This document shows positions 32,524 to 43,489 of a stretch of DNA of 43,781 nucleotides, piece by piece (the first letter of the stretch is position 1; each line of letters opens with the position of its first letter). The notes under the pieces were generated by a model. That model had not been told where the DNA came from. It searched no databases and saw nothing but the letters and a program-made list of their open reading frames with translations. Origin of the DNA: an uncultured Clostridium sp. (lineage in GTDB: Bacteria; Bacillota; Clostridia; Oscillospirales; Oscillospiraceae). Location: positions 1-43,781 of the forward strand of contig CAJFVL010000007.1 in assembly GCA_904420465.1 (NCBI GenBank), written 5' to 3'. The translations under genes were made by a program, and so were the position numbers.

Positions 32524-32758
32524 CAGCCTCATTTTCCACAGCTTCTGTGCATTGTGTGTGGATAAATGGGGAAAATTTCTCTTCTTCCGGCATGCTGTGG
32601 AAAGCCGCCTCTTTTCTTCCACACCCCCTGTTGAGCCTGTTTCCTTACAGCCCCAAGGCTTAGCTCCATTTTTCCACAACTTTTTTTCCTACGGACTACT
32701 GTTACTAAAAAAATGAAATCCTCTCCCCGGCAGAGGGAGAAAGACTGGAGGTCCCCCC
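32524..32758 (+). other. Candidate oriC (dnaA-dnaN intergenic)
   Basis: A perfect DnaA box, TGTGGATAA, at 32557-32565. Near matches are TTTTCCACA at 32532-32540 and 32670-32678, TGTGGAAAG at 32596-32604 and TCTTCCACA at 32615-32623. A DnaA-trio-like run CTA-CTG-TTA-CTA (32696-32707) followed by an A-rich stretch resembles the Bacillus unwinding site. The 17-bp gap from the nearest box is longer than in Bacillus. Confidence 0.72.
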
Positions 32759-33868
32759 ATGAAATTTTCCTGCGAAAAGGCTCTGCTGTCTGCCGCGGTT
32801 TCTACCGCCTCCCGGGCAGTCGCATCCAAAAGCTCCATCCCCGCCATGGAAGGCATTCTGATCGAGGCAGGCGAGCAGCTGCGCCTGACCGGCTATAACC
32901 TGGAAACCGGAATCCAAGTCACCGTTCCGGCTGAGATTCAGGAAAAAGGCTCCCTGGTTCTCTCCGCCCGGCTGTTCGGTGAAATTGTACGCAAAATGCC
33001 TGATGACATGGTGGTATTCTTTTCCAGCGATTATATGGTCAACATCAAGTGCGGTCTGTCTGAATTCAATATTTTAGGCACTGGTCCGGAGGAATTCCCT
33101 GAACTGCCCACGGTGGATCAGCAAAATACCCTCACCCTTCCCCAGCCCACGCTGCGCTCCATGATTGGGCAGACATTGTTTGCCGTCAGCGACAACGAGA
33201 GCCGCCCCATTCATACCGGCTCTCTCTTTGAAGTGGACAGCGCAGGCCTGACCATCGTGTCGGTGGACGGCTACCGGCTGGCTCTGCGGCGGGAGCCGGT
33301 AGAGGAAAAGAAGGGAGCGGAGGATTTTTCCTTTGTCGTGCCCGGCACCGCTCTCAGTGAGGTAGAGCGGATCTGCTCCGGGGAGGAGCATGTCACCGTC
33401 ATCCAGGGGGCCCGGCACATTCTATTCCAAACGGGAGATACTCTGCTGGTATGCCGCCGGCTGGAGGGAGAATTTTTGGCCTACCGCAATGCGATTCCGC
33501 GGAACAACACCATCCATGTGGAGGTGGAGAGCCGTGCACTCCTCTCTTCTATTGAACGGGTCTCCCTGATTATCAGCGAAAAGCTGAAAAGCCCCCTGCG
33601 CTGTGTGTTCGGAGATGGGATGGTATCCATCACCACCAAAACTGCCATTGGGGATGCAGCCGACCAGTGCCCCATCAGCGGCGATGGCCAGGGGTTGGAA
33701 ATCGGTTTTAACAATAAATATCTGATGGACGCTCTGAAAAACGCTCCAGCGGACCGGGTGAGGCTGGAGTTTACCTCCGGTGTGGCTCCCTGCGTGATTC
33801 TGCCCGCCGAAGGGGAGGAGAATTTCATCTATATGGTGCTGCCGGTACGGCTGAAGGCGGGAATGTGA
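32759..33868 (+). CDS. dnaN: DNA polymerase III beta sliding clamp
   Basis: 369 residues, three repeated clamp domains, normal length. Start MKFSCEKALLSAAVSTASRA is typical. The end ILPAEGEENFIYMVLPVRL matches the conserved PMR-like C-terminal segment (here PVRL). GGAGG precedes the ATG. Its stop is followed after one base by the thioesterase ATG. Confidence 0.95.
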   Translation: MKFSCEKALLSAAVSTASRAVASKSSIPAMEGILIEAGEQLRLTGYNLETGIQVTVPAEIQEKGSLVLSARLFGEIVRKMPDDMVVFFSSDYMVNIKCGLSEFNILGTGPEEFPELPTVDQQNTLTLPQPTLRSMIGQTLFAVSDNESRPIHTGSLFEVDSAGLTIVSVDGYRLALRREPVEEKKGAEDFSFVVPGTALSEVERICSGEEHVTVIQGARHILFQTGDTLLVCRRLEGEFLAYRNAIPRNNTIHVEVESRALLSSIERVSLIISEKLKSPLRCVFGDGMVSITTKTAIGDAADQCPISGDGQGLEIGFNNKYLMDALKNAPADRVRLEFTSGVAPCVILPAEGEENFIYMVLPVRLKAGM

Positions 33869-33869
33869 C

Positions 33870-34295
33870 ATGACCTGGAAGCCCTATCTGCGTAAGGCGC
33901 AGTTTTATGAAACAGACGGCATGGGCGTGGTCTACCACGGCAATTACATCCATTGGATGGAGGAGGCCCGCACCGATTTTCTGGAGCAGCTCGGCTGGGG
34001 CTATGAGAAGGCCACGGCGGCGGGGATTGACTTTGCCCTCACCGACGTCTCCTGCTCCTACAAGAAAACCACCAAATTTGGACAGACCCTGGCCATTGAG
34101 ATGAAGGTCATCAAACTCACCCCGGCCCGGCTGGTGCTGGAGTACCGGATGACTGACGCAGAGACGGGGACGCTCCATACAGTCGGAACCTCCTCCCACT
34201 TCTTTTACAGCCGGAGGACGGAGAAGCCGGTGGCGTTGAAGAAGGTGTTTCCGGAGCTGTATGAGCTGCTTCAGGAGTGCGTGGAAGGAGTCTAA
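33870..34295 (+). CDS. Acyl-CoA thioesterase, 4HBT (YbgC/FadM-like) hot-dog fold
   Basis: A 141-residue hot-dog-fold protein. The N-terminal signature YETDGMGVVYHGNYIHWMEE (about 13-32), with the Asp-x-Met-Gly-Val-Val-Tyr-His motif, is that of YbgC/4-hydroxybenzoyl-CoA thioesterases. The mid segment reads EEARTDFLEQLG. The likely reaction is hydrolysis of an acyl-CoA; the chain length is unknown. It lies one base after dnaN, so it is probably co-transcribed. Its end overlaps the first possible start of the next gene. Confidence 0.88.
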   Translation: MTWKPYLRKAQFYETDGMGVVYHGNYIHWMEEARTDFLEQLGWGYEKATAAGIDFALTDVSCSYKKTTKFGQTLAIEMKVIKLTPARLVLEYRMTDAETGTLHTVGTSSHFFYSRRTEKPVALKKVFPELYELLQECVEGV

Positions 34296-34996
34296 AGATT
34301 TTCCCCAGTCCGCTCCGGCCGTTGAAATCTCTGTTTGCCCTGCTGCGGGAAAAGGGCGCCGAATTGATGGGCGTGGGAGATCTGCGCGGGATCGTGGACG
34401 GGGCGTTGATCACTGGCGTCTCGGTGGCCGTTCCGGTGTCCAGGAATATTGTCCTGGACCTGCAGACAACGCCCACCAGGGAATATTACGACGCCTACCA
34501 CGCCTTGAACGCCCGGCTGGACGAGATCGTGGAATGTGGGGCGGAATTTCTGAAAAAAGCCGGATTTCAGGCCTGGGCCAACACCACAAAGGTGGTAAAA
34601 AAGGATGAAAACTGGTGTACGCTCCTGCCCCATAAGACGGTGGCCACCCGGGCTGGGCTGGGCTGGATCGGAAAGAGCTGCCTGCTTGTGACCCCGCAGT
34701 ATGGCAGTGCGGTCCGAATCTCCAGCCTCCTGACCGACGCGCCGCTGCCGGCCGACCGGCCGGTCAATGCCAGCCGCTGCGGAGGGTGCTCCGTCTGTGT
34801 GAACCGGTGTCCCGGCGGTGCGCTGAAAGGCACGCTTTGGACCGTGGGAACGGAGAGGGCGGAGATCCTCCGCAAAGAGGTATGTAAAAAAACGCAGATT
34901 TCCCGGATGAAGCAGGCCACGGGCATGGAGGTGGACCTGTGCGGACTCTGCTTTGCCGTGTGCCCCTACACGCAGAAGTATCTGAAAGGCGGATAA
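34277..34996 (+). CDS. 4Fe-4S double-cluster protein, QueG-like
   Basis: 239 residues as drawn. The C-terminus has two cysteine clusters, [16 protein letters not shown] (about 172-187) and [15 protein letters not shown], like epoxyqueuosine reductase and related reductases. [19 protein letters not shown] is the family core. It is shorter than QueG (about 380) and lacks its C-terminal repeats, so it may be a related Fe-S reductase instead. The start is unsure: GTG 34277 lies inside the thioesterase gene without a good ribosome site. GGAAGGAG lies 7 nt before an ATT codon at 34298. Confidence 0.78.
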   Translation: MRGRSLKIFPSPLRPLKSLFALLREKGAELMGVGDLRGIVDGALITGVSVAVPVSRNIVLDLQTTPTREYYDAYHALNARLDEIVECGAEFLKKAGFQAWANTTKVVKKDENWCTLLPHKTVATRAGLGWIGKSCLLVTPQYGSAVRISSLLTDAPLPADRPVNASRCGGCSVCVNRCPGGALKGTLWTVGTERAEILRKEVCKKTQISRMKQATGMEVDLCGLCFAVCPYTQKYLKGG

Positions 34997-35045
34997 ACGG
35001 GGAGAAGGGAAAGTCTCATCAGAACATAATGCAAGGAATGATGCT

Positions 35046-35261
35046 ATGCAGACCGAAACGATTCATATCCACACCGAATTCATCAAGCTCCAGGACCTGC
35101 TGAAGTTTGCCGGAGCGGTGGAGACAGGCGGAGACGCCAAGCGGATCATTCAGGAGGGCCGGGTCACGGTCAATGGAGAAGTTTGCACTATGCGGGGAAA
35201 GAAGCTGCGGCCCGGGGACCGTGCGGCCATTGACGGGGAGACGGAGCTGCTGGTGCAATGA
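35046..35261 (+). CDS. yaaA: S4-domain RNA-binding protein YaaA (RlbA)
   Basis: A 71-residue S4-like protein. The conserved pattern is [20 protein letters not shown], then [12 protein letters not shown] and LRPGD, as in the small S4 proteins found between dnaN and recF in Firmicutes. It probably acts in ribosome assembly. Its stop overlaps the recF start (ATGA). Confidence 0.92.
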   Translation: MQTETIHIHTEFIKLQDLLKFAGAVETGGDAKRIIQEGRVTVNGEVCTMRGKKLRPGDRAAIDGETELLVQ

Positions 35262-36361
35262 TCGTCAAATCGCTGGAGCTGGACTTTTTCCGCAACTATG
35301 TCCACCTGGAGGCCGCCTTTGATCCCAGAGTGAATCTGATCTATGGGGATAACGCCCAGGGAAAGACCAACCTGCTGGAGGCCGTCGCTTATCTGTCCTC
35401 CGCCCGGTCCCATCGGGCCCGGTATGACCGGGAGCTGATCCAGATGGGAATCGACTCCGCCTTTTTGAAGGGAGAAATAGCCAGCCGCGGCCGGGATTTT
35501 ACTCTGGAGGCCAGGCTGTTCCGGGGCCGGGGGCGGCAGCTCTTTTCCAACGGTGTCCGCCTTAAGACGGCCGGAGAGCTGGCGGGGATTTTGACCACCG
35601 TACTGTTCTGCCCGGAGGATCTGTATCTGATCCGGGAGGGCGGAGCCGCCCGCCGCAGATTTTTGGACACTGCCATCTGCCAGCTGCGGCCACGGTATGC
35701 CCAGGCTCTGACGGAATACAGTCGTCTCTATGAGCATAAGACCCGGATTCTCCGGGATTGGCAGGAAAATCCGTCTCTGCTCCAGACTTTGGATGACTTC
35801 AGCCTGCGCATGGCGCAGGTGGGCGCGATTCTGATCCATTACCGCGCCCACTTCATCCGCCGCCTTCAGGAGCACGCCCCGGCTGTCCACCGGGATTTCT
35901 CCGGGGGCCGGGAGGAGCTCTCCCTCCGGTATGAGACGGTGTCCTCCATAGAAAATCCACAGGTCTCCCCCAAGGAGTTGCTGCCCAGGCTGCTGGAGCA
36001 TCAGCAGGCCCACCGGCAGGCGGAGCTGGACGCCCGGCAGTGCCTGTCCGGCCCCCACAAGGATGACCTGCTGGTGGACATCAATGGAGTATCCGCCAAG
36101 ACCTACGGATCTCAGGGACAGACCCGCACCGCCGCCCTCTCCCTGAAGCTGGCCCAGCGGGAGATCTTTCAGGAGGAGACCGGGGAGTGGCCCGTCCTGC
36201 TTCTGGACGACGTGCTGTCTGAGCTGGACCCAAAGCGGCAATCCTTTGTATTGAACCGAATTCAGGGCGGACAGGTGTTTATCACCTGCTGCGAGGAGGA
36301 GAAGCTGGAGGGGCTGGAGGGGGGCAGGACCTTCCATATTCAGGCAGGACAGCTGGTATAA
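35258..36361 (+). CDS. recF: DNA replication and repair protein RecF
   Basis: A 367-residue SMC-like ATPase that loads RecA at gaps. Walker A is [13 protein letters not shown] (about 30-42), the ABC signature region is [14 protein letters not shown], and Walker B is [13 protein letters not shown] (about 311-323). It is translationally coupled to yaaA by an ATGA overlap. Confidence 0.95.
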   Translation: MIVKSLELDFFRNYVHLEAAFDPRVNLIYGDNAQGKTNLLEAVAYLSSARSHRARYDRELIQMGIDSAFLKGEIASRGRDFTLEARLFRGRGRQLFSNGVRLKTAGELAGILTTVLFCPEDLYLIREGGAARRRFLDTAICQLRPRYAQALTEYSRLYEHKTRILRDWQENPSLLQTLDDFSLRMAQVGAILIHYRAHFIRRLQEHAPAVHRDFSGGREELSLRYETVSSIENPQVSPKELLPRLLEHQQAHRQAELDARQCLSGPHKDDLLVDINGVSAKTYGSQGQTRTAALSLKLAQREIFQEETGEWPVLLLDDVLSELDPKRQSFVLNRIQGGQVFITCCEEEKLEGLEGGRTFHIQAGQLV

Positions 36362-36407
36362 AAGAGAGGCTCTGGTCCAAAAGTCTGATGGATAGAGGAG
36401 CTAAGCT

Positions 36408-36605
36408 ATGCTGAAGGCGCTTTTGCTCTACTGGCGGAATATGCTTTTTTGGCCTGGGCCGCGGCTTTTTGGGGCAGCATACAGTCTCGGCCGCTTTGTT
36501 TTGGATTATGGGCTGCGTTCTGTACGAAATTCCGGCGGGTCCGGTGTGGCCGCTGAAAAAGAAAAGGAAAGAAGGGGATTCATAGCATGGGTTTTCTGTC
36601 CGTAA
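36408..36605 (+). CDS. Small protein of 65 residues, unknown
   Basis: A strong GAGGAG lies 7 nt before the ATG. The N-terminal half is hydrophobic and aromatic (MLKALLLYWRNMLFWPGPRL) and the C-terminal half is charged. Its end overlaps the next gene start by 19 nt. No family recognised. It is the first of three small membrane-protein genes between recF and remB. Confidence 0.5.
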   Translation: MLKALLLYWRNMLFWPGPRLFGAAYSLGRFVLDYGLRSVRNSGGSGVAAEKEKERRGFIAWVFCP

Positions 36606-36919
36606 TACTCCTTGCCCCCATGCTGGCGGCCTTTGGACTGTTTGCGGTCTTTCTTTTGCTTACCCCCTTTTGCGTCGGCTTTTTTTTCCAGCTTATATTT
36701 TCCATATTTGCAAGAAAAACATGGATGCTGCTCCTGATGCCGGGGCTTGGAATAGCGGGACTGCTCTGTTCCCTGATCTGGCTGGGAGAAGATATTCCGC
36801 TTCCTGGGATTTTGATCTATTGGGGATTTTACTTTCTGCTCCTGTGGCTGATCTGGCTGGCTGTTTTCCAAATCAAAAAATTTGCCAAAGATTGTGTACA
36901 TAGAAAGAGCAGCAAATAA
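36587..36919 (+). CDS. Small integral membrane protein, unknown
   Basis: 110 residues with three or four hydrophobic helices (about 5-27, 28-45, 46-63, 73-93) and a basic C-terminus. AAGGGGA lies 9 nt upstream of the ATG. Base composition is more AT-rich than in the neighbouring housekeeping genes. No family recognised. Confidence 0.65.
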   Translation: MGFLSVILLAPMLAAFGLFAVFLLLTPFCVGFFFQLIFSIFARKTWMLLLMPGLGIAGLLCSLIWLGEDIPLPGILIYWGFYFLLLWLIWLAVFQIKKFAKDCVHRKSSK

Positions 36920-36928
36920 GGAGAGCCT

Positions 36929-37240
36929 ATGCCCATCATTCTTGGATTTTTTTGCCTGCTCCCCCTTCTGCTGGGAGTTGTTTTGGAATATCTGTCCTGC
37001 CGCCTGCCCCGCCGCCGGTGGTGGCGCGCCCTCCCCCCTGTGCTGACGGTTCTGCTGGCCGCGGCCATTACGGCGGGCCGGATTGCTCTCTGGGAGAGCG
37101 AGGATGTCTCCCCATTGACCCAGCTTTTCATTTTTCCCTTTATCCCGGGTGTTTTCCTGCTGGCAGGCTGCTTTTTGGGCTGGCGGCTGTGGAAGTACGT
37201 TTGGACGCCGAAGGTAATTGATAAGAGAAACAGGCGGTAA
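36929..37240 (+). CDS. Small integral membrane protein, unknown
   Basis: 103 residues. Three hydrophobic helices are visible (about 3-22, 36-52 and 66-89), and the end is basic (VIDKRNRR). AAGGAGA lies just upstream of the ATG, 9 nt after the preceding stop. No family recognised. Confidence 0.65.
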   Translation: MPIILGFFCLLPLLLGVVLEYLSCRLPRRRWWRALPPVLTVLLAAAITAGRIALWESEDVSPLTQLFIFPFIPGVFLLAGCFLGWRLWKYVWTPKVIDKRNRR

Positions 37241-37259
37241 AAGATTGGGGGGGAGCCGG

Positions 37260-37523
37260 TTGTATCTTCATTTGGGCCAGTCCGTGGTGGTTCCCTGCAG
37301 GGAAATACTGGGGATCTTTGATCTGGACAACGCCAGCTGGGCCTATAAGACCCGGGAATTTCTGGAGCGGTGTGAACGGGAGGGCCGGGCAGTCTGGCTG
37401 GGAAATGATCTCCCGCGTTCCTTTATCCTGGTGGGAGGAACCAGGGAGCCGCCTGTTGTTTACATCTCCCAGCTGTCCTCCTCCGCCCTGCTCAGCCGGG
37501 CGGAACGGAATTCCTTTGAGTAA
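37260..37523 (+). CDS. remB: RemB-like regulator (DUF370, YaaB)
   Basis: An 87-residue protein. [20 protein letters not shown] and [17 protein letters not shown] are the conserved opening of the RemA/RemB family, regulators of matrix gene expression and osmolyte genes in Bacillus. Genes of this family lie between recF and gyrB. TTG 37260 was chosen because GGGGGGAG lies 5-10 nt upstream and homology begins here. Confidence 0.87.
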   Translation: MYLHLGQSVVVPCREILGIFDLDNASWAYKTREFLERCEREGRAVWLGNDLPRSFILVGGTREPPVVYISQLSSSALLSRAERNSFE

Positions 37524-37621
37524 CAGACCATTCAGAACAAGAGCTGGGAGCGGAGAGGAAAGAGAAGGCTTCCTCTTTTCCCTCCCTTCCCAGCCCTGCA
37601 TCATACAACGGAGGTAACGCT

Positions 37622-39565
37622 ATGTCAGAACTCAACGAGCTCAGCACAACCCAGGTGGACCATGAATACGGCGGATCGGAGATCCAGGTCCTGGAGGGAC
37701 TGGAGGCGGTCCGCAAGCGCCCGGGCATGTATATCGGCTCCACCAGCGAGTCGGGCCTGCATCACCTGGTGTACGAGATCGTGGACAACTCCATCGACGA
37801 GGCCCTGGCGGGCTACTGCACCGACATCACGGTGACCATCAACCCGGGCAACACCATCACCGTCACCGACAACGGCCGGGGCATCCCCGTGGACATCCAG
37901 CCCCAGACCGGCCGGCCCGCCCTGGAGGTGGTGTTTACCGTCCTCCACGCCGGCGGCAAATTCGGCGGCGGCGGCTACAAGGTGTCCGGCGGCCTCCACG
38001 GCGTGGGCGCCAGCGTGGTCAATGCCCTGTCCGAGTGGCTGGAGGTCCAGGTCCACAAAAACGGAGAAATTTACGAGATGAAGTTTTCCCGGGGAAAGAT
38101 CACCCAGGAGATGAAGGTGGTGGGCCGCACCGACCACACCGGCACCACCGTCACCTTCAAGCCAGACCCGGAGATGTTTGAAACCCTGGTGTACGACTAC
38201 GAGACCCTGCACACCCGCATGCGGGAGGAGGCCTTCCTCAACGCCGGACTGCGCATCCAGACGGTGGACCTGCGTCCTGGTCAGGAGCAGGAGGATGACA
38301 TGTGCTACGAAGGGGGCATCCGGGAGTTTGTCACCTTCCTCAACCGGAACAAGGACCCCCTTCACTCCGACGTCATCTACATGTCCGGGGCCCGGGAGGA
38401 CTCCATGGCCGAGGTGGCCATGCAGTACAACGACGGCTACAATGAGTTTATGATCTCCTTTGCCAACAACGTCCATACTCCGGAAGGCGGCATGCACGAG
38501 GAGGGCTTCCGCCGGGCGCTGACCAACGTGCTCAACGCATACGGCCGGAAGATCAAGCTGCTCAAGGATGACGAGAAGGTGTCCGGCGACGACTGCCGGG
38601 AGGGGTTGACAGTGGTTATCTCGGTCAAACTGACCGAGGCCCAGTTCGAGGGGCAGACCAAGGCCAAGCTGGGCAACAGCGAAATGCGCACCCTGGTCAA
38701 TAACATTGTGTCGGAGAAGCTGGAGACCTATCTGGAGGAGAATCCGGCGGTGGGCCGGGCCATTCTGGACAAGGCCCTGATGGCCAGCCGGGCCCGGGAG
38801 GCCGCCCGCAAGGCCCGGGAGTCCATCCGCCGCAAGACCGCTCTGGGCGGGGCGGCTATGCCGGACAAGCTGCGGGACTGCAATGAGGTCAATCCTGAGC
38901 TCACAGAGCTCTACATCGTCGAGGGCGACTCCGCTGGAGGCTCGGCCACCCAGGGCCGGGACAGCCGCTTCCAGGCCATCCTCCCCTTGTGGGGCAAGAT
39001 GCTCAACGTGGAAAAGGCCCGTGCGGACAAGGTGTACGGCAACGACAAACTTCAGCCCGTCATCACCGCCCTGGGGGCCGGCATCGGGGACGAGTTTGAC
39101 CTGAACAAGCTGCGCTATCACAAGGTCATCATCATGGCCGATGCCGACGTGGACGGCTCCCACATCCGCACCCTGCTGCTCACCTTCTTCTTCCGCTTTA
39201 TGCGGCCCCTCATTGAGCACGGCTATGTCTACTCCGCCGTCCCCCCCCTGTTCAAGCTGGTCCGGGGCAAGACCACCCGGCTGGCCTTCTCCGAGGAGGA
39301 GCGGGAAAAGATCGCCGCCGAGCTGCGGGGGGACAACCCCAACGCCAAGGTGACCATCAACCGCTTCAAGGGTTTGGGCGAGATGGACTTCCACGAGCTT
39401 TGGGAGACCACCATGGACCCGGAAAAGCGCACCCTGCGGCGCATCACCCTGGATGATGCGGTGAAGGCCGACGAAATTTTCACCGTTCTCATGGGCGAGA
39501 AGGTGGAGCCCCGCCGGGAGTTCATCGAGCGCAACGCCAAGTACGCGGTCAACCTGGATTATTAA
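37622..39565 (+). CDS. gyrB: DNA gyrase subunit B
   Basis: A 647-residue ATPase subunit. The GHKL fold has [15 protein letters not shown] (about 50-64), TDNGRGIPV and [15 protein letters not shown]. The Toprim domain has [19 protein letters not shown] and [16 protein letters not shown]. The segment usually written PLRGKILNVEKA is [12 protein letters not shown] here. GGAGG lies 8 nt before the ATG. The upstream gap holds an imperfect purine/pyrimidine hairpin (about 37545-37590). Confidence 0.97.
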   Translation: MSELNELSTTQVDHEYGGSEIQVLEGLEAVRKRPGMYIGSTSESGLHHLVYEIVDNSIDEALAGYCTDITVTINPGNTITVTDNGRGIPVDIQPQTGRPALEVVFTVLHAGGKFGGGGYKVSGGLHGVGASVVNALSEWLEVQVHKNGEIYEMKFSRGKITQEMKVVGRTDHTGTTVTFKPDPEMFETLVYDYETLHTRMREEAFLNAGLRIQTVDLRPGQEQEDDMCYEGGIREFVTFLNRNKDPLHSDVIYMSGAREDSMAEVAMQYNDGYNEFMISFANNVHTPEGGMHEEGFRRALTNVLNAYGRKIKLLKDDEKVSGDDCREGLTVVISVKLTEAQFEGQTKAKLGNSEMRTLVNNIVSEKLETYLEENPAVGRAILDKALMASRAREAARKARESIRRKTALGGAAMPDKLRDCNEVNPELTELYIVEGDSAGGSATQGRDSRFQAILPLWGKMLNVEKARADKVYGNDKLQPVITALGAGIGDEFDLNKLRYHKVIIMADADVDGSHIRTLLLTFFFRFMRPLIEHGYVYSAVPPLFKLVRGKTTRLAFSEEEREKIAAELRGDNPNAKVTINRFKGLGEMDFHELWETTMDPEKRTLRRITLDDAVKADEIFTVLMGEKVEPRREFIERNAKYAVNLDY

Positions 39566-39581
39566 AAAGAGTGAAGAGTTG

Positions 39582-39656
39582 AGAGTTCAGAGTGAAGATA
39601 GAATTTTCGGAAAAGCCGGATCATGGGAAACATTCCATATCTCCACTCTCTGCTCT
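39582..39656. repeat. Imperfect inverted repeat between gyrB and gyrA
   Basis: AGAGTTCAGAGTGAAGATA (39582-39600) pairs imperfectly (15 of 19) with the complement of 39638-39656. The arms are AG/CT-rich and look unlike the coding neighbours, as in short non-autonomous elements of gut Firmicutes. It occupies most of the 119-bp gyrB-gyrA gap. Confidence 0.5.
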
Positions 39657-39684
39657 ATCCACAAAGATGGAGGAACTGTAAACT

Positions 39685-42234
<2,550 letters not shown>

Positions 42235-42288
42235 TTCCATTCCAATCATCGCTTTTCCTTTTGATCTGATGGGAGGAGGACTAGGGAA

Positions 42289-42696
42289 ATGAAAAGACGG
42301 CGGGTAACTTACCGGCCCAACAAGGCCCAGGGGGCTCTGGGCGTGGTATTTGGCATCATCTTTATTGGTATTGGCCTGTTTGTCGTGATTCCGGTTTTTG
42401 GACTTTTCGGCCTTCTGTGGACCCTGATGGCAGTGGTCATCACAGCGGCTAACGGCTATCAGGCCTTCGGCAAAAAGTATATCGGACCTGAAATTCAAAT
42501 TGAAGAAGAGGACACGCCCGGGGAGCAGAGGGAAGCCAGTCCCCCCCATACCCCCGGCCAGGAACACGACCACATTTCCTCAATGGCCCTGGACGCCAAG
42601 GGCCGGCTGGAACAGCTGGAGAGTCTGAAAACCGCCGGACTGATTACCCAGGAGGAGTACCGGAGAAAGCGGGAGGAAATTTTACGCAGGATCTGA
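42289..42696 (+). CDS. SHOCT-domain membrane protein
   Basis: 135 residues. Two membrane helices are seen (about 15-36 and 40-58), then a polar linker. A C-terminal SHOCT motif follows: RLEQLESLKTAGLITQEEY to RRKREEILRRI (about 103-135). SHOCT is a short oligomerisation domain of unknown role. AGGAGG lies 13 nt before the ATG. It follows gyrA by 54 bp. Confidence 0.82.
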   Translation: MKRRRVTYRPNKAQGALGVVFGIIFIGIGLFVVIPVFGLFGLLWTLMAVVITAANGYQAFGKKYIGPEIQIEEEDTPGEQREASPPHTPGQEHDHISSMALDAKGRLEQLESLKTAGLITQEEYRRKREEILRRI

Positions 42697-42722
42697 CCCG
42701 CAGAAAACAGGAGGACCAATTT

Positions 42723-43178
42723 ATGAAATTAGCCAACGCCCTGTCCCAGCGCTCCGAGCTTCAGGACCGCATCCGGCAGCTGGAGCACCGGCTGAACAAC
42801 AACGCCCAGGTTCAGGAGGGGGAGTCCCCCGCCGAGGACCCGGAGGAGCTGCTGCGGGAGCTGGAGGAGGACTACACCCAGCTGGAGGCGCTGATTGCCT
42901 CCATCAACCGCACCAACAGCGCCACCCTGGTGGAGGGTGTTCCCCTCTCCGACCTGCTGGCCCGGCGGGACTGCAGGAAGGGAAAGCTGGGCATCCTGCG
43001 GGGCTTTCTGGACAGCGCCAGCGGGCTGGTGACCCGCCGCACGGTGGGGGAAATCAAAATCCGGAGTACCGTCAACGTGCGGGAAATGCAGAAGCAGGTG
43101 GACCGCCAGTCCAGGGAGCTGCGGGAGCTGGATGAGAAAATTCAGGAGGCCAACTGGACCACCGACCTGCTTTCCTGA
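42723..43178 (+). CDS. DIP1984-family protein (DUF6847)
   Basis: A 151-residue cytoplasmic protein. The start KLANALSQRSELQDRIRQLE, internal VQEGESPAEDPEELLRELEE and NRTNSATLVEG, and the end ELDEKIQEANWTTDLLS match the DIP1984 family (sometimes called septicolysin-like). Mostly helical, with coiled-coil segments at about 8-30, 40-62 and 122-145. Function unknown. AGGAGG lies 7 nt before the ATG. Confidence 0.87.
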   Translation: MKLANALSQRSELQDRIRQLEHRLNNNAQVQEGESPAEDPEELLRELEEDYTQLEALIASINRTNSATLVEGVPLSDLLARRDCRKGKLGILRGFLDSASGLVTRRTVGEIKIRSTVNVREMQKQVDRQSRELRELDEKIQEANWTTDLLS

Positions 43179-43293
43179 AAAGAAAAGCAGAACCATGGAA
43201 GAAAAGGATATGGCAGCACAAAAAGCGGGCGTCAAGCTCTAAGTGCCGGAGCCAATGGGCACACTCAGATTGGCAGCGAGCGGGACCACTCGT

Positions 43294-43310
43294 TGGGTTC
43301 AAATCCCAAT
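43294..43310 (+). pseudogene. tRNA-like T-arm (degenerate tRNA remnant)
   Basis: TTGGG-TTCAAAT-CCCAA is a perfect 5-bp stem with a 7-nt consensus T-loop. A GTGCC/GGCAC D-arm-like hairpin lies at 43239-43258. A CGAG/CTCG variable-arm-like stem lies at 43278-43293. A 7-bp acceptor stem and a proper anticodon arm could not be drawn, so it is called a remnant. It could also be chance. Confidence 0.3.
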
Positions 43311-43425
43311 TTATTATTACGTCCGGTAATGTTACATGAGTAAAATTACAGTTTAGATTAACTACCAGACGCCGGTTTTGTGCGGGTGGGTTTGGGGAAG
43401 GCAGGAATTGACAGATTCCTGTCTG

Positions 43426-43459
43426 CAGGGGCGGTTGTCAGCCGCCCCTGTTTTGTTTT
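43426..43459 (+). terminator. Strong terminator downstream of the gyrBA-DIP1984 genes
   Basis: CAGGGGCGG (43426-43434) pairs with CCGCCCCTG (43442-43450), followed by TTTTGTTTT. Confidence 0.88.
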
Positions 43460-43489
43460 CAAGGCCTGGCGCGGCGCCTCCGCGCGGCA

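Larger units (their letters stand above)
43179..43489. other. Gene-free region after the DIP1984 gene
   Basis: No credible reading frame. The segment 43229-43310 has tRNA-like arms annotated separately. A GGAAT/ATTCC hairpin (43404-43420) and a strong terminator follow. Beyond 43490 the dispersed repeat begins. Confidence 0.6.

Noticed and set aside
37625-39394. 589-codon minus-strand frame opposite gyrB
   Set aside because: Shadow of gyrB; composition-driven, no start signal or domain.
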